A stretch of 64,000 nt of DNA from Allofustis seminis DSM 15817 (GTDB lineage Bacteria > Bacillota > Bacilli > Lactobacillales > Carnobacteriaceae_A): NCBI RefSeq assembly GCF_000374325.1, contig NZ_KB894084.1:1-64000 (forward strand). Reading direction: 5' to 3'. The translations under genes were made by a program, and so were the position numbers. The notes under the pieces were generated by a model that saw only the letters and a program-made list of their open reading frames with translations, ran no database searches and was not told where the DNA came from. Position 1 is the stretch's first letter; every line of letters begins with the position of its first letter. Positions 51,549 to 61,658 of this stretch are shown in pieces.

Positions 51549-51956
51549 ATGGGAAAAATTATAATTAAGGAAGATATATTGCCAGTTTTAGATAGTGTGC
51601 TTAGACTATATGACGATGTCTCTTGGAGTGCTTATACATCTAATCCAGAGCAACTGGAAAAGGCCTTGAAGAATTCTTTAAAAGTTTGGACTGTATGGGA
51701 CGATGAGCAATTAATTGGCTTAGCCAGAGTTGTAGGCGATGGTTATACCATTATTTATATTCAAGATATTTTAATCTTACAAGCTTATCAAGGTAGAGGA
51801 TTAGGGAGTCAACTTTTAAAAATAATCCTTGAAGAGTATCAATATGTGCGACAAATTGTTTTATTAACTGAAAATAGTGAAAAAACAAAAAGATTTTATA
51901 AGAAAAATGCTCTTATGCCAGTGGATAATTATCAATGCATCGCTTTTATGAAATAA
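51549..51956 (+). CDS. GNAT-family N-acetyltransferase
   Basis: Acetyl-CoA-dependent acetyltransferase; the substrate is unknown. The fold is recognisable from EQLIGLARVVGDG (beta strands 2-4), IQDILILQAYQGRGLGSQLL carrying the Q/RxxGxG/A acetyl-CoA pyrophosphate loop, and a C-terminal FYKKNALMP. I use the ATG after GAGGAGA (135 aa); a GTG seven codons upstream has no ribosome site. It is more AT-rich than its ribosomal neighbours and stands alone between two terminators, in the gap between the str and S10 operons. Confidence 0.88.
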   Translation: MGKIIIKEDILPVLDSVLRLYDDVSWSAYTSNPEQLEKALKNSLKVWTVWDDEQLIGLARVVGDGYTIIYIQDILILQAYQGRGLGSQLLKIILEEYQYVRQIVLLTENSEKTKRFYKKNALMPVDNYQCIAFMK

Positions 51957-52049
51957 TGAAGTGGTGCTGATTATTTCATGCCACTAGATGCATATCATTT
52001 TCATATTTTGGTGCAGATTTTATTGTAAAAGTTAAGTATTAAAAAAAAT

Positions 52050-52083
52050 TGGAAATGCCCTTCAAGGGTATTTTCTTTTTTTA
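52050..52083 (+). terminator. Terminator after the acetyltransferase gene
   Basis: GGAAATGCCC pairs with GGGTATTTTC (one G-T pair and a small offset), loop TTCAA, followed by T7. Another hairpin (AGTGG/CCACT) lies just after the stop codon. Confidence 0.8.
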
Positions 52084-52136
52084 TTGAGCAAAAGATGCCA
52101 TCTTTTTAAAAGATAGCGAAAAATATAAAAGAAGCC

Positions 52137-52165
52137 TTGCACTCCATAGCCATTCATAGTATACT
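52137..52165 (+). promoter_or_regulatory. Promoter of the S10-spc operon
   Basis: TTGCAC, a 17-base spacer, TATACT. Transcription would start near 52172, giving a leader of about 168 nt before rpsJ. Confidence 0.7.
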
Positions 52166-52171
52166 ATTTGA

Positions 52172-52335
52172 TGTGCCTTGAGAAAGGGATAGGGATTAGT
52201 GCGCCCTTTTTTAAGGTAAAACAGCGATGAAGTGAGAGGTTGCGACACACTAGGGTGCGTTGGCACCGGCTAGCCATGAGAGTGTGCCGGAAATTTTCGC
52301 GGAGCTAGTTTATTATTTAAATAAGCGAGGAGGGT
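52172..52335 (+). promoter_or_regulatory. S10-operon ribosomal leader (putative)
   Basis: A GC-rich structured leader in an otherwise AT-rich spacer. GATGAAGTGAGAGGTTGCGA, a GGCAC...GTGCC hairpin enclosing GGCTAGCC, and CGCGGAGCTAGTTT before the ribosome site resemble, from memory, the leader ahead of rpsJ in Bacillus and Staphylococcus that gives feedback control by a ribosomal protein. There is no T tract, so control would be at translation or by an unseen termination site. Confidence 0.55.
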
Positions 52336-52339
52336 TATC

Positions 52340-52648
52340 ATGGCAAAACAAAAAATTCGTATTCGTTTGAAAGCTTACGAACACGGTGTACTTGATCAAT
52401 CAGCAGAGAAAATCGTTCAAACTGCAACACGTACAGGCGCAGAAGTAGCAGGACCTGTTCCACTACCAACAGAACGTCAATTGTTCACAATCATTCGTTC
52501 ACCACACGTCTATAAAGACTCACGTGAACAGTTTGAAATGAGAACTCATAAACGTTTGATCGACATCATCAATCCTACACCTAAAACGGTTGATGCTCTA
52601 ACTAAATTAGACTTGCCAAGCGGTGTAGATATTGAAATCAAGCTATAA
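52340..52648 (+). CDS. rpsJ: 30S ribosomal protein S10
   Basis: Head protein of the small subunit, also known as antitermination factor Nus[21 protein letters not shown] and [19 protein letters not shown] are canonical; 102 aa is normal. First gene of the S10-spc cluster, with GCGAGGAGGG before the ATG. Confidence 0.98.
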   Translation: MAKQKIRIRLKAYEHGVLDQSAEKIVQTATRTGAEVAGPVPLPTERQLFTIIRSPHVYKDSREQFEMRTHKRLIDIINPTPKTVDALTKLDLPSGVDIEIKL

Positions 52649-52675
52649 AAATAAAGAATAAATGGAGGTGTACTC

Positions 52676-53323
52676 ATGACCAAAGGAATCTTAGGGAAAA
52701 AAGTCGGAATGACTCAAGTTTTCACAGATAATGGTGAACTCGTTCCTGTAACAGTGATCGAAGTTCAACCAAACGTTGTTTTACAAGTGAAAACCAATGA
52801 AACAGACGGCTATGAATCCGTTCAGCTCGGCGCTTTCGATAAACGTGAAGTGCTTGCAACACAAGCTGAACAAGGTCATGCAAAAAAAACAGATACTGCT
52901 CCTAAGCGCTTCGTTAGAGAAATTCGCAACGCAGAGCTTGGAGAGGTATCCGTTGGCGATACAGTAGGCGTAGAATTATTTGAAGAAGGCGAATTAGTAG
53001 ACGTTACGGGTACAACCAAAGGGAAAGGTTTCCAAGGAGTCATCAAACGTCATGGTCAAAGTACTGGACCAATGGCTCATGGTTCTCGATTCCACCGTCG
53101 TCCGGGGGCTATGGAAGCTGCAACAGCACCAGCTCGCGTTCGTAAAGGCAAAAAATTGCCAGGACGCATGGGCGGCAAAACAGTAACGATTCAAAATCTT
53201 GAAATTGTTCGCGTAGATGCTGAACGAAACGTACTACTCATCAGAGGGAACGTTCCAGGATCTAAAAAATCTTACGTTGAAATTAAATCTGCCGTAAAAA
53301 TCGGCGATACACAATTAGACTAG
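52676..53323 (+). CDS. rplC: 50S ribosomal protein L3
   Basis: Large-subunit assembly initiator near the peptidyl transferase centre. The start [16 protein letters not shown] and the loop [13 protein letters not shown]...[12 protein letters not shown] are diagnostic. The length of 215 aa is normal. ATG after GGAGGTG, 27 bp from rpsJ. Confidence 0.98.
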   Translation: MTKGILGKKVGMTQVFTDNGELVPVTVIEVQPNVVLQVKTNETDGYESVQLGAFDKREVLATQAEQGHAKKTDTAPKRFVREIRNAELGEVSVGDTVGVELFEEGELVDVTGTTKGKGFQGVIKRHGQSTGPMAHGSRFHRRPGAMEAATAPARVRKGKKLPGRMGGKTVTIQNLEIVRVDAERNVLLIRGNVPGSKKSYVEIKSAVKIGDTQLD

Positions 53324-53341
53324 GAAGGGAGGATTTGAATT

Positions 53342-53965
53342 ATGCCGACAGTTAAATTATTTGCACAAGACGGAACCAACCAAGGCGAAGTAAAACTAAA
53401 TGAAGCAGTCTTCGGTGTGGAACCAAATAATCAATTAATTTATGACGCAGTTGTTAGCCAACGCGCACGTCTACGTCAAGGAACTCACGCAACTAAAACG
53501 CGTGGTGAAGTACGTGGCGGAGGTAAAAAACCATGGCGTCAAAAAGGAACCGGTCGTGCACGACATGGCTCAATGCGCTCACCTATTTGGGTTGGCGGTG
53601 GAGTAGTATTCGGACCGACCCCACGTTCATATGGTAGTCGTCTACCTAAAAAATCACGTCGTTTAGCACTCAAATCTATTCTTTCTCAGAAAGTATTAGA
53701 CAATGAGCTAATCGTTGTTGATTCAATTCAATTAGAACAACCAAAAACAAAACAATTTAAAGCTGTTTTAGACCAATTACAAGTTACTGGTAAAGTGCTT
53801 GTTGTAGTCGATGAGTTAACTGAAAATATTGTCCGCGCATCCAATAATTTACAAAATGTTAAAGTAAGTCTTGCAGGTCGCATCTCAGTATTGGACATTA
53901 TCTCAGCAGACCAAGTCGTCTTCACAAAAGCAGCATTAAATGAAGTAGAGGAGGCTCTTCAATAA
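53342..53965 (+). CDS. rplD: 50S ribosomal protein L4
   Basis: Lines the peptide exit tunnel and often controls its own operon. The extended loop [18 protein letters not shown] is intact, without macrolide-resistance-type changes that I can recognise. The length of 207 aa is normal. It follows GGGAGG and overlaps rplW by one base. Confidence 0.98.
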   Translation: MPTVKLFAQDGTNQGEVKLNEAVFGVEPNNQLIYDAVVSQRARLRQGTHATKTRGEVRGGGKKPWRQKGTGRARHGSMRSPIWVGGGVVFGPTPRSYGSRLPKKSRRLALKSILSQKVLDNELIVVDSIQLEQPKTKQFKAVLDQLQVTGKVLVVVDELTENIVRASNNLQNVKVSLAGRISVLDIISADQVVFTKAALNEVEEALQ

Positions 53966-54264
53966 TGGATGCACGTAACGTAATTTTGCGCCCAGTCATT
54001 ACAGAATCTTCTGTACATGCTATGGATGACAAGAAATATACATTCCTCGTTCACCCAAAAGCGAACAAAGTACAAGTTCGTCACGCAATAGAAGAAATCT
54101 TTGATGTAGAAGTTGAAAAAGTAAACATTATGAACATCAAACCAAAAGCAAAACGTTTCGGTCGTTATGAAGGGTTTACCGCAGGCCGTAAAAAAGCTAT
54201 CGTAACTCTAACTAATGCATCGAAAGATATTGAAATTTTTGGTAAAGAACTCGACGAAGAATAA
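53965..54264 (+). CDS. rplW: 50S ribosomal protein L23
   Basis: Sits at the tunnel exit and docks SRP and trigger factor. [17 protein letters not shown] and [20 protein letters not shown] are typical; 99 aa. The stop of rplD and this ATG share one base (TAATG), so translation is coupled. Confidence 0.98.
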   Translation: MDARNVILRPVITESSVHAMDDKKYTFLVHPKANKVQVRHAIEEIFDVEVEKVNIMNIKPKAKRFGRYEGFTAGRKKAIVTLTNASKDIEIFGKELDEE

Positions 54265-54302
54265 AAGAAATACTTACAAGAAATCGATAGGAGGGAAAGA
54301 AC

Positions 54303-55145
54303 GTGGCAATTAAGCATTATAAACCGACTTCAAATGGTCGTCGTAATATGAGCGCATTAACAAATAGCGAAATTACGACAAAAAAACCTGAAAAAACATT
54401 GCTTGTACCAAATCCAAAACGTGCAGGACGTAACCATCAAGGTCGCATCACAACCCGTCATCATGGCGGAGGCCACAAACACCAATATCGTATTATTGAT
54501 TTCAAACGTCGTCAAGACGACATTCGCGGAATTGTTAAAACGATTGAATACGATCCAAACCGCTCCGCTAATATTTGTTTAATCCAATACGAAAATGGTG
54601 TAAAAACTTACATCATCGCACCAAAAGGAATTAAAGTTGGCGATGAAGTAATGTCAGGAGAAAGCGTAGATATTAAAGTAGGTAATGCATTACCTCTTAA
54701 AAACATTCCGGTAGGTACACTGGTTCATAACATCGAATTAAAACCAGGACGCGGCGGACAATTAGTTCGTTCTGCAGGTACAGGCGCTCAAGTTTTAGGT
54801 AAAGAAGGCAAATATGTCCTTGTACGTCTAAGCTCAACCGAAAACCGTCTTATCTTAGCAGAATGCCGTGCAACTATCGGTGTTGTTGGAAATGAACAAC
54901 ATGAACTTGTTCGCATTGGTAAAGCAGGGCGCAATCGCTGGTTAGGCAAACGTCCAGCTGTTCGCGGATCTGCTATGAACCCTAACGATCACCCACATGG
55001 TGGTGGGGAAGGAAAAACCGGTATCGGTATGCCTAGCCCAATGACTCCATGGGGTAAACCAACACTTGGTAAGAAAACACGTCGTCAAAAACAATCAGAT
55101 GCGTTAATCGTACGCCGTCGTCGTGCTAAAAAACGCAACAAATAA
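54303..55145 (+). CDS. rplB: 50S ribosomal protein L2
   Basis: Needed for subunit joining and peptidyl transfer. The conserved [18 protein letters not shown] and [18 protein letters not shown] with its functional histidine are present. 280 aa, a few more than the usual 276-277. The start is GTG after GGAGGGAAAG. Confidence 0.98.
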   Translation: MAIKHYKPTSNGRRNMSALTNSEITTKKPEKTLLVPNPKRAGRNHQGRITTRHHGGGHKHQYRIIDFKRRQDDIRGIVKTIEYDPNRSANICLIQYENGVKTYIIAPKGIKVGDEVMSGESVDIKVGNALPLKNIPVGTLVHNIELKPGRGGQLVRSAGTGAQVLGKEGKYVLVRLSSTENRLILAECRATIGVVGNEQHELVRIGKAGRNRWLGKRPAVRGSAMNPNDHPHGGGEGKTGIGMPSPMTPWGKPTLGKKTRRQKQSDALIVRRRRAKKRNK

Positions 55146-55162
55146 TTAACAGTGAATTTAAA

Positions 55163-55200
55163 AGGTGGTTTGATGCTCATTGTGAGCGTCAACCTCACCT
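55163..55200 (+). other. Hairpin in the rplB-rpsS spacer
   Basis: AGGTG-GTTTGA pairs with TCAACCTCACCT and GCTCA with TGAGC around loop TTG. There is no T tract. It is the largest structure inside the ribosomal operon and lies just before the rpsS ribosome site. Confidence 0.65.
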
Positions 55201-55236
55201 ATATCAAGAACTCATTCCAGTAAAGGAGGGCACTAG

Positions 55237-55515
55237 ATGGCTCGTAGTTTGAAAAAAGGACCTTTCGTGGATGACCATTTAATGAAAAAAGTAAAAGAAA
55301 TGGACGAAAATAACAAACGCGTAATCCGTACATGGTCACGTCGTTCAACTATTTTCCCTAACTTTGTGGGTCATACGATTGCAGTTTATGATGGAAGAAA
55401 ACACGTTCCAGTCTATATCCAAGAAGATATGGTTGGACATAAACTCGGTGAATTCGCACCAACAAGAACATTCCGCGGACACTCAAAAAGTGATCGCACG
55501 ACTAAAGTCTTTTAA
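55237..55515 (+). CDS. rpsS: 30S ribosomal protein S19
   Basis: Small-subunit head protein contacting S13 and t[22 protein letters not shown] and [12 protein letters not shown] are canonical; 92 aa. ATG after AAAGGAGGG. Confidence 0.98.
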   Translation: MARSLKKGPFVDDHLMKKVKEMDENNKRVIRTWSRRSTIFPNFVGHTIAVYDGRKHVPVYIQEDMVGHKLGEFAPTRTFRGHSKSDRTTKVF

Positions 55516-55536
55516 TTGCGAAAGGAGGAAACAATA

Positions 55537-55893
55537 ATGGCAGAAACCATTACAGAAGCAAGAGCTGTTGCTAAAACGGTACGCATTGCACCACGCAAAG
55601 TTCGTTTAGTTGTTGATGCTATTCGAGGTAAAAATGTAGCAGATGCTATTTCTACCCTTCATTTCGCAAATAGAGGTGCAGCTGAAGCCGTAGAAAAAGT
55701 ATTGATGTCAGCGATCGCAAATGCTGAACACAACTTTGATTTATATGCAGAAGATTTATATGTAAAAGAAGCGTACGTTGATGAAGGACCAACATTAAAA
55801 CGGTTCCGCCCTCGCGCTCAAGGCGCAGCATCACGCATCAACAAACGCACAAGCCACATTACAATTGTGGTATCTGAACACGAGGAGGGGTAA
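55537..55893 (+). CDS. rplV: 50S ribosomal protein L22
   Basis: Extends a beta hairpin into the exit tunnel, where macrolides act. [19 protein letters not shown] and [20 protein letters not shown] are typical. I take the ATG after AAAGGAGGAA (118 aa); the frame runs seven codons further to a TTG without a ribosome site. Confidence 0.97.
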   Translation: MAETITEARAVAKTVRIAPRKVRLVVDAIRGKNVADAISTLHFANRGAAEAVEKVLMSAIANAEHNFDLYAEDLYVKEAYVDEGPTLKRFRPRAQGAASRINKRTSHITIVVSEHEEG

Positions 55894-55899
55894 GATACA

Positions 55900-56559
55900 A
55901 TGGGTCAAAAAGTTAATCCACATGGTTTACGAGTAGGCGTTATCCAAGATTGGGATGCAAAATGGTTCGCAAATGACAAAGATTTTGGCGACATCTTGCA
56001 CGAAGACTTAGCCATCCGTAACCTTATTGATGAAAAACTGAGCGATGCTTCTGTATCACGTGTAGAAATTGAACGTGCCGCTAACCGTGTCAACGTATCA
56101 ATTCATACCGCTAAACCAGGAATGGTTATTGGAAAAGGCGGATCAGAAGTAGACGCATTGAGAAATGAACTCAATCATTTAACAGGTAAACGCGTTCATG
56201 TGAATGTTATTGAAATCAAAAAACCTGAACTTGACGCACAACTTGTTGCAGAAAACATTGCAGAACAATTAGAAAATCGTATCGCATTCCGTCGCGCACA
56301 AAAACAAGCGATCCAACGCACCATGCGTGCAGGAGCTGAAGGTATTCGCACCCAAGTTTCTGGACGTTTGAATGGCGCGGATATGGCGCGTACAGAAGGA
56401 TTTGCTGAAGGAACAGTTCCACTACATACCATTCGTGCGGATATTGACTATGCACACGTTGAAGCCGATACTACTTATGGTAAACTCGGCGTAAAAGTAT
56501 GGATTTCAAAAGGAGAAGTTCTTCCAGAAGTCGCAGATGATTCGGAAGGAGGAAAATAA
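55900..56559 (+). CDS. rpsC: 30S ribosomal protein S3
   Basis: KH-domain protein at the mRNA entry. [19 protein letters not shown] and the KH motif [14 protein letters not shown] are present; 219 aa is normal. ATG nine bases after GAGGAGGGG. Confidence 0.98.
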   Translation: MGQKVNPHGLRVGVIQDWDAKWFANDKDFGDILHEDLAIRNLIDEKLSDASVSRVEIERAANRVNVSIHTAKPGMVIGKGGSEVDALRNELNHLTGKRVHVNVIEIKKPELDAQLVAENIAEQLENRIAFRRAQKQAIQRTMRAGAEGIRTQVSGRLNGADMARTEGFAEGTVPLHTIRADIDYAHVEADTTYGKLGVKVWISKGEVLPEVADDSEGGK

Positions 56560-56562
56560 TCG

Positions 56563-56994
56563 ATGTTAGTACCTAAACGTGTTAAATACCGTCGCGAATT
56601 CCGCGGTCGCATGCGCGGGGAAGCTAAAGGCGGTAAAGAAATTGCATATGGCCAATATGGTCTACAAGCTGTCGATTCCAAATGGATTACGAGTCGTCAA
56701 ATTGAAGCTGCGCGTGTCGCAATGACTCGTTATATGAAACGTGGCGGGAAAGTATGGATTAAAATTTTCCCACACAAACCAGTGACTGCTAAAGCGATTG
56801 GGGTACGTATGGGGTCTGGTAAAGGTGCACCAGAAGGATGGGTCGCACCAGTAAAACGTGGAAAAATCATGTTTGAAGTTGCCGGAGTTCCAGAAGAAGT
56901 AGCTCGCGAAGCTTTACGCTTAGCATCACACAAATTACCAGTTAGAACGAGATTTGTTGCTCGTGAAGAAAGTGGTGACTCGGATGAAAGCTAA
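56563..56994 (+). CDS. rplP: 50S ribosomal protein L16
   Basis: Organises the A-site region of the large subunit. [20 protein letters not shown] and [18 protein letters not shown] are diagnostic; 143 aa. Start after GGAAGGAGGA and overlapping rpmC by 11 bp at the end. Confidence 0.98.
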   Translation: MLVPKRVKYRREFRGRMRGEAKGGKEIAYGQYGLQAVDSKWITSRQIEAARVAMTRYMKRGGKVWIKIFPHKPVTAKAIGVRMGSGKGAPEGWVAPVKRGKIMFEVAGVPEEVAREALRLASHKLPVRTRFVAREESGDSDES

Positions 56995-57175
56995 AGAATT
57001 AAAAGAATTATCCACTGAAGAATTAGTGAAATTAGAAGCTGACTACCGTGATGAATTGTTCAACTTGCGTTTTCAGTTAGCAACTGGGCAGCTAGAGAAC
57101 ACTGCACGCATTAAACAAGTTCGCAAAAATATCGCACGTGTAAAAACCGTCTTACGCGCTGCAGAACTTGCTTAG
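56984..57175 (+). CDS. rpmC: 50S ribosomal protein L29
   Basis: Small tunnel-exit protein. [20 protein letters not shown] and [18 protein letters not shown] match the family. I take the internal ATG (63 aa, the usual length); the frame stays open ten codons upstream within rplP but that is not homologous. Translation is coupled to rplP. Confidence 0.97.
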   Translation: MKAKELKELSTEELVKLEADYRDELFNLRFQLATGQLENTARIKQVRKNIARVKTVLRAAELA

Positions 57176-57228
57176 GTAGACAGTCTGTCGGTTTGATCGA
57201 ATGAATCGAGAGAAGAAGGAGGCAGAAA

Positions 57229-57492
57229 ATGGCCGAACGTAACAATCGTAAGGAATATGTTGGACGTGTGGTATCCGATAAAATGGAAAAAACCATCGTT
57301 GTTGAAATTTCAACACGTAAACCACACCCTAAATATCGTAAAAGAATCAAATTTTCAACTAGACTAAAAGCTCATGATGAAAATAATCAAGCAAAAGAGG
57401 GCGACTTAGTTCGTATTATGGAAACTCGTCCCCTATCAAAAGATAAACGTTTCCGCTTAGTAGAGATTGTAGAGGAAGCAATCGTTTTATAA
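57229..57492 (+). CDS. rpsQ: 30S ribosomal protein S17
   Basis: Primary 16S rRNA-binding OB-fold protein. [19 protein letters not shown] and [20 protein letters not shown] are typical; 87 aa. ATG after AAGGAGG. Confidence 0.98.
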   Translation: MAERNNRKEYVGRVVSDKMEKTIVVEISTRKPHPKYRKRIKFSTRLKAHDENNQAKEGDLVRIMETRPLSKDKRFRLVEIVEEAIVL

Positions 57493-57527
57493 TCTCAGAC
57501 GGAACAGCTTGAAAGGAGGATACGAAC

Positions 57528-57896
57528 ATGCTTCAAGAAGAAAGTATTATGAAAGTGGCAGATAACTCCGGCGCTCGTCTTGTAAAAGTCATCCGCGTAC
57601 TCGGAGGTAGTGATGTAAAATATGGAAACATTGGTGATGAAGTTATTGTTTCTGTTAGACAAGCTACACCAGGCGGCGTTGTCAAAAAAGGTGAAGTGGT
57701 ACGCGCGGTTATTGTCCGCACAAAATCCGGCGCTCGTCGCTTAGATGGTTCATATATCAAGTTTGATGAAAATGCTTGTGTGATTATTAGAGAAGACAAA
57801 TCCCCACGCGGAACACGTATTTTTGGACCAGTCGCTCGTGAATTACGTGAAAATAACTTCATGCGCATCGTATCACTTGCGCCAGAAGTACTATAA
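57528..57896 (+). CDS. rplN: 50S ribosomal protein L14
   Basis: Subunit-interface protein. [19 protein letters not shown] and the C-terminal [20 protein letters not shown] are typical; 122 aa. ATG after AAAGGAGGA; the internal Met at codon 8 would cut the conserved start. Confidence 0.98.
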   Translation: MLQEESIMKVADNSGARLVKVIRVLGGSDVKYGNIGDEVIVSVRQATPGGVVKKGEVVRAVIVRTKSGARRLDGSYIKFDENACVIIREDKSPRGTRIFGPVARELRENNFMRIVSLAPEVL

Positions 57897-57921
57897 GTAA
57901 AGTATCAAGGAGGTGCGCAGT

Positions 57922-58227
57922 ATGTTTGTTAAAACAGGAGATCAAGTGAGAATCATCGCAGGAAAACATCGCGGTGAAGAAGGAAAAGTAATCCACACGA
58001 TTCCTAGTCAAAATAAAGTAGTTGTTGAAAATATCAACATCGTGAAAAAACACCAACGTCCAATGGGTATGGGTCAAGAAGGTGGCATTGTAGAAAAAGA
58101 AGCACCAATTGACGCATCAAACGTTCAATTAATTGATCCGGAAACAGGCGAAACAACGCGCGTTGGTTTCAGAGTAGAGGACGGTAAAAAAGTTCGCTAT
58201 TCCAAAAAAACAAATAACCCATTATAA
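57922..58227 (+). CDS. rplX: 50S ribosomal protein L24
   Basis: KOW-domain assembly initiator. KTGDQVRIIAGKHRGEEGKV is the KOW motif. I take the ATG after AAGGAGGTG (101 aa); a GTG nine bases earlier lies in the ribosome site. Confidence 0.97.
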   Translation: MFVKTGDQVRIIAGKHRGEEGKVIHTIPSQNKVVVENINIVKKHQRPMGMGQEGGIVEKEAPIDASNVQLIDPETGETTRVGFRVEDGKKVRYSKKTNNPL

Positions 58228-58254
58228 GAATTGTCGGAAGGAGGACTATAGAGC

Positions 58255-58794
58255 ATGAATCGTCTTAAAGAAAGATATGAAAACGAAATCCGCCCGAGTC
58301 TAGTAGATAAATTTGAATATTCATCTATTATGCAAGCACCAAAAGTTGAAAAAATTGTGTTGAACATGGGTGTTGGCGATGCAGTGAATAACTCAAAAAA
58401 TTTAGACAATGCAGTTAACGAATTAACCTTAATTTCAGGACAAAAACCTGTCGTAACTCGCGCAAGAAAATCCATTGCGGGCTTCCGCTTACGTGAAGGA
58501 ATGCCTATCGGAGCAAAAGTTACTTTGCGCGGTGAACGCATGTATGATTTCTTAGATAAATTAGTGTCCGTTTCACTTCCTCGTGTACGTGACTTCCGCG
58601 GTGTAAGCAAAAATTCATTTGACGGACGCGGCAACTACACATTAGGGGTGCGCGAACAATTAATTTTCCCAGAAATTAGTTACGATGATGTAGATAAAGT
58701 ACGTGGGTTAGATATCGTTATCGTCACAACGGCAGAAACTGATGAAGAAGCTAGAGAGTTACTTTCACAACTGGGCATGCCATTTCAACGATAA
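58255..58794 (+). CDS. rplE: 50S ribosomal protein L5
   Basis: Binds 5S rRNA and the P-site t[23 protein letters not shown] and [20 protein letters not shown] are canonical; 179 aa. ATG after GGAAGGAGGA. Confidence 0.98.
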   Translation: MNRLKERYENEIRPSLVDKFEYSSIMQAPKVEKIVLNMGVGDAVNNSKNLDNAVNELTLISGQKPVVTRARKSIAGFRLREGMPIGAKVTLRGERMYDFLDKLVSVSLPRVRDFRGVSKNSFDGRGNYTLGVREQLIFPEISYDDVDKVRGLDIVIVTTAETDEEARELLSQLGMPFQR

Positions 58795-58813
58795 GATAGG
58801 AGGAAACTAAAAC

Positions 58814-58999
58814 ATGGCTAGAAAAGCATTAATTAATAAAAATAACAAACCAGCCAAATTTTCCACTCAAGAATACACACGTTGTCAAAGATGTGGACGA
58901 CCACACTCTGTCTATCGTAAGTTTAAATTATGCCGTATTTGCTTACGCGAATTAGCATATAAAGGACAAATTCCTGGACTTAAAAAAGCAAGCTGGTAA
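58814..58999 (+). CDS. rpsN: 30S ribosomal protein S14, zinc-binding type
   Basis: Short (61 aa) S14 of the C+ type, with the zinc ribbon [20 protein letters not shown] giving four cysteines. Many Firmicutes carry a second, zinc-free S14 elsewhere for zinc limitation; that cannot be seen here. ATG after AGGAGGAAA. Confidence 0.98.
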   Translation: MARKALINKNNKPAKFSTQEYTRCQRCGRPHSVYRKFKLCRICLRELAYKGQIPGLKKASW

Positions 59000-59036
59000 G
59001 AAAAGTGTTCACTAGTTAGGAAAAGGAGGCATCGAG

Positions 59037-59435
59037 ATGGGAATGACAGATCCAATTGCAGACTTTTTAACTCGCATTCGTAATGCGAACGCTGCAAAAC
59101 ATAAACAAGTTTCAATCCCTGCATCAAACATCAAACGTGAGATGGCAGAGATTTTAAAAGAAGAAGGATTTATTCGCGACTGGAAGTTCGAAGAAGATGG
59201 ACACCAAGGTGTAATTACTATTACATTGAAATATGGTCCGAATAATGAACAAGTTATTACAGGACTTAAACGTATTTCCAAACCAGGTCTACGCATTTAT
59301 GCTGGCGCAACAGAAGTACCACGTGTACTTAACGGATTAGGAATTGCATTAGTTTCCACATCTGAAGGCGTCGTCACAGACAAAACCGCTCGTAACCGCA
59401 ATATCGGTGGAGAAGTGTTAGCATACGTTTGGTAA
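59037..59435 (+). CDS. rpsH: 30S ribosomal protein S8
   Basis: 16S rRNA binder; in some bacteria the autoregulator of the spc operon. [20 protein letters not shown] and [20 protein letters not shown] are typical; 132 aa. ATG after AAAAGGAGGC. Confidence 0.98.
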   Translation: MGMTDPIADFLTRIRNANAAKHKQVSIPASNIKREMAEILKEEGFIRDWKFEEDGHQGVITITLKYGPNNEQVITGLKRISKPGLRIYAGATEVPRVLNGLGIALVSTSEGVVTDKTARNRNIGGEVLAYVW

Positions 59436-59465
59436 TCGTAAATTATTACAAGGAGGTGTAATCCG

Positions 59466-60005
59466 ATGAGCCGTATCGGTAAACAAATTATCGAGATCCC
59501 TGAAGGTGTAGAAGTAACTTTCACAGAGGATCATGTAGTCACCGTTAAAGGTAAAAAAGGTGAACTTACACGTCAATTAAGACCTGAAATCAATATTCAT
59601 CACGAAGGCAACACCATCGAATTTACGCGTGACAGTGAACAAAAAGAAGTACGTTCATTACATGGAACCACTCGTTCACTCGTTCAAAATATGATTGATG
59701 GCGTTACTGAAGGATTTTCAAAAACATTGGAATTGGTTGGGGTTGGTTATCGTGCCCAAATGCAAGGTAACAAATTAGTCTTGAACGTAGGACTTTCTCA
59801 CCCTGTTGAGTTTGAAGGCGATGAACTTACAACGATCGAAACGCCAAACCAAAACCAAATTATCGTTAAAGGAATTAGCAAAGAAGCAGTCGGAGAACTC
59901 GCAGCAAACATTCGTGCCGTGCGTATTCCAGAACCTTACAAAGGAAAAGGAATTCGTTACCAAGGCGAACAAGTGCGTCGTAAAGAAGGTAAAACCGGTA
60001 AATAA
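59466..60005 (+). CDS. rplF: 50S ribosomal protein L6
   Basis: Supports the factor-binding site of the large subunit. [17 protein letters not shown] and [20 protein letters not shown] are canonical; 179 aa. ATG after AAGGAGGTG. A 104-bp spacer, unusually long for this cluster, follows; it has a CAAATGT/ACATTTG hairpin and a TATAAT at 60057-60062, possibly a weak internal promoter. Confidence 0.98.
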   Translation: MSRIGKQIIEIPEGVEVTFTEDHVVTVKGKKGELTRQLRPEINIHHEGNTIEFTRDSEQKEVRSLHGTTRSLVQNMIDGVTEGFSKTLELVGVGYRAQMQGNKLVLNVGLSHPVEFEGDELTTIETPNQNQIIVKGISKEAVGELAANIRAVRIPEPYKGKGIRYQGEQVRRKEGKTGK

Positions 60006-60109
60006 TCCGTACCAAATGTTTTTGCTACATTTGAAACGATGGATTCAAGAATTAAATATAATATGCAATCAAATGATTGATTATAAATTAAAAATACGAG
60101 GTGACAATT

Positions 60110-60469
60110 GTGATTATAAAACCAGATAAAAACAAAACACGTCTAAATAGACATAAACGTATTCGTCGTAGACTTTCTGGTACTGCTGAGTGCCCACGTT
60201 TAAGCGTCTTCCGCTCAAACAAAAACATCTATGCTCAATTAATTGATGACGTAGAGGGTGTAACGCTCGCAAGTGCATCTACCTTAGATAGTGACGTAAG
60301 CGATGAACTTACAAAAGTTGAACAAGCTGCAAAAGTAGGCGAACTTATCGCAAAACGTGCAGTCGATAAAAACATTAAAGAAGTCGTATTTGACCGTAGC
60401 GGTTACAAATATCATGGACGCGTTCAAGCATTAGCAGATGGCGCACGTGAAAATGGACTAGACTTTTAA
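60110..60469 (+). CDS. rplR: 50S ribosomal protein L18
   Basis: Binds 5S rRNA with L5. [20 protein letters not shown] and [20 protein letters not shown] match the family. I choose GTG (M-I-I-K-P-D-K-N-K), six bases after ACGAGGTGA, for 119 aa; the GTG nine bases upstream is part of that site. Confidence 0.96.
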   Translation: MIIKPDKNKTRLNRHKRIRRRLSGTAECPRLSVFRSNKNIYAQLIDDVEGVTLASASTLDSDVSDELTKVEQAAKVGELIAKRAVDKNIKEVVFDRSGYKYHGRVQALADGARENGLDF

Positions 60470-60488
60470 AGCGAGGAGGAGATTTTAG

Positions 60489-60992
60489 ATGGTATCACAT
60501 ATCGATGCTAAAACATTAGACTTAGAAGATCGTGTTGTTGAAATCAACCGCGTTACTAAAGTTGTTAAAGGTGGACGAAATCTTCGCTTTGCCGCTTTAG
60601 TTGTCGTCGGTGACCGCAATGGACACGTAGGAATTGGTACAGGAAAAGCGCTTGAAGTACCAGAAGCAATTCGTAAAGCAATTGAAGATGCTAAAAATAA
60701 CTTGATTGAAGTGCCAATCGTTGGAACAAGTATTCCACATGAAGTTTTAGGAGTACATAGTGGCGGACGCGTTATGCTACGTCCTGCAGTTGCTGGTTCT
60801 GGAGTTTCCGCTGGTGGACCTGTGCGTGCCGTTCTTGAATTAGCAGGTGTTGAAGATATTTCTTCAAAATCACTTGGTTCAAGTACTGCAGTGAACATGG
60901 TACGTGCGACAATTGATGGTATCAAACAATTGAAACGTGCTGAAGAAGTTGCAAAACTTCGCGGGAAATCTGTAGAAGAATTATTAGATTAA
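60489..60992 (+). CDS. rpsE: 30S ribosomal protein S5
   Basis: Needed for decoding accuracy. [20 protein letters not shown] and the [18 protein letters not shown] segment are canonical; 167 aa. No spectinomycin-type change is apparent in the loop. ATG after GAGGAGGAG. Confidence 0.98.
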   Translation: MVSHIDAKTLDLEDRVVEINRVTKVVKGGRNLRFAALVVVGDRNGHVGIGTGKALEVPEAIRKAIEDAKNNLIEVPIVGTSIPHEVLGVHSGGRVMLRPAVAGSGVSAGGPVRAVLELAGVEDISSKSLGSSTAVNMVRATIDGIKQLKRAEEVAKLRGKSVEELLD

Positions 60993-61005
60993 GGAGGATG
61001 ACACA

Positions 61006-61194
61006 ATGGCAAACTTAAAAGTTACTCTAAAAAGAAGTTTGATTGGTCGTCCGCAAAAACAACACAATGCGATTCAATCATTAGGACTCACAAAAAAAAT
61101 CGGCTCTCATAATGTTGTTAAAGACAACGAATTAAGCCGTAAAACTATCGAAGTAGTCAAACACTTAGTAGAAGTAGAAGAAGTTAGCGAATAA
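61006..61194 (+). CDS. rpmD: 50S ribosomal protein L30
   Basis: Small large-subunit protein. [20 protein letters not shown] and [20 protein letters not shown] are diagnostic; 62 aa. ATG after AAGGAGGATG, 13 bp after rpsE. Confidence 0.97.
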   Translation: MANLKVTLKRSLIGRPQKQHNAIQSLGLTKKIGSHNVVKDNELSRKTIEVVKHLVEVEEVSE

Positions 61195-61220
61195 TCTCAA
61201 TCAAAGGAGGTGCCAGTGTT

Positions 61221-61658
61221 ATGAAACTTCATGAACTAAAACCGAATGAAGGCGCTCGAAAAGCAAGAAAACGCATCGGTCGCGGATCATCGAGCGGTTG
61301 GGGTAAAACAAGTGGACGCGGACAAAAAGGACAACACGCTCGCGGTAAAGGACCACGTATTACTTTTGAAGGTGGGCAAACACCATTATTCCAAACCTTA
61401 CCAAAACGCGGATTTACTAACTTTACCCGTAAAGAATATGCAATCGTGAATTTGGATACCTTAAATTCATTCGAAGCCGATACAGTCGTAACACCGGAAA
61501 CATTAGTTGAAGCAGGAATTTTGAAAAACAACAAAAAAGAAGTTAAAGTGCTCGCTAAAGGTGAACTTGATCACAAATTAACAGTCAAAGCTCACAAATT
61601 TTCCGCTGCTGCAAAAGAAGCAATCGAATCAGCTGGTGGAACTGCTGAGGTGATCTAA
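61221..61658 (+). CDS. rplO: 50S ribosomal protein L15
   Basis: Late-assembly large-subunit protein. [40 protein letters not shown] and the C-terminal [17 protein letters not shown] are typical; 145 aa. Its stop is followed immediately by the secY ATG. Confidence 0.98.
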   Translation: MKLHELKPNEGARKARKRIGRGSSSGWGKTSGRGQKGQHARGKGPRITFEGGQTPLFQTLPKRGFTNFTRKEYAIVNLDTLNSFEADTVVTPETLVEAGILKNNKKEVKVLAKGELDHKLTVKAHKFSAAAKEAIESAGGTAEVI

